Source: Anaerolineae bacterium
GTDB lineage: Bacteria > Chloroflexota > Anaerolineae > JAAYZQ01
Direction of reading: 5' to 3'
DNA: 38,688 nucleotides
Assembly (NCBI GenBank): GCA_016929795.1
Contig: JAFGIA010000453.1
Span: 1-38,688, forward strand
Position numbers and translations under genes: made by a program
Part shown: piece after piece, positions 38,660-38,688 of the stretch
Layout of the letters: every line of letters starts with the position of its first letter
How positions within the stretch are numbered: position 1 is the stretch's first letter
Notes under the pieces: model-generated
The model's input: the letters and a program-made list of their open reading frames with translations, nothing else
Database searches by the model: none
What the model was told of the DNA's origin: nothing

Positions 38660-38688
38660 GGCCTCCCCCACCATCCCCTGGAGCGTAA

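Noticed and set aside
2488..38688. tRNA genes, CRISPR arrays, riboswitches, IS elements
   Set aside because: I looked through all intergenic gaps and saw no cloverleaf, spaced direct repeats, cobalamin or other box, or transposase.

Overview
The window looks like chromosomal DNA of a GC-rich bacterium, most likely of the phylum Chloroflexota (Anaerolineae/Caldilineae-like). This is inferred from several weak signs together: secreted proteins carrying a YLPLV-type motif, many short intergenic palindromes, adjacent type II topoisomerase B and A genes, a fused alpha/gamma 2-oxoacid:ferredoxin oxidoreductase, and a stand-alone LysW-like zinc ribbon. I saw no tRNA, rRNA, CRISPR array, IS transposase or prophage gene. 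Vegetative promoters are readable as TTGNNN-17/18-TATAAT boxes in front of several transcription units.

Layout. (1) 1-2487, minus strand: two sugar ABC transporter permeases (the MalG-like one is cut by the window edge), both enlarged at the loop after TM1, with a good promoter at 2641-2669. (2) 2904-4268, plus: a membrane-anchored TolB-like beta-propeller protein with its own promoter. (3) 4374-5118, minus: a small unknown protein and a CinA C-terminal/PncC amidase. A 14-bp gap separates the amidase promoter from the divergent promoter of the next unit. (4) 5299-20059, plus: an almost gap-free run of eleven genes for making, modifying and exporting a surface glycan or glycolipid. It holds a GT2 transferase, a dTDP-rhamnose 4-epimerase-like SDR, two GT4 transferases, an S51 peptidase-like protein, an ATC hydrolase-like protein, a B12/radical SAM enzyme, a secreted SGNH esterase with a propeller, a hexapeptide acyltransferase, a Wzx-type flippase and an alkaline-phosphatase-superfamily phosphodiesterase. 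(5) 20131-26638, minus: a GH127 glycosidase behind a topoisomerase B-A pair. (6) 26841-32730, minus: a PIN/RHH toxin-antitoxin pair with a frameshifted toxin, a GT4 transferase, a YihY/BrkB membrane protein and KorB-KorA. (7) 33037-33231, plus: a small acidic LysW-like zinc ribbon between its own terminator and neighbouring promoters. (8) 33559-37003, plus: an acyl-CoA ligase and an unusually long acyl-CoA dehydrogenase. (9) 37133-38603, minus: a flavodoxin, an unknown 103-aa protein and a sigma-70 family factor. Tandem palindromes lie upstream of the sigma gene at the window end.

The glycan run reads as one pathway: sugar transfer (GT2, GT4, GT4), sugar nucleotide supply (epimerase), decoration (acyltransferase, radical SAM), export (flippase) and extracytoplasmic trimming (SGNH esterase). 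The best candidates for undescribed biology are: the stand-alone LysW-like protein; a two-copy palindromic element (12740-12819 and 32774-32834) with conserved ends and variable stem tips; palindromes placed at or just after predicted transcription starts; C/G-run palindromes that have become coding sequence; the toxin frame that now runs into its antitoxin; and the paired enlargement of both sugar permeases.
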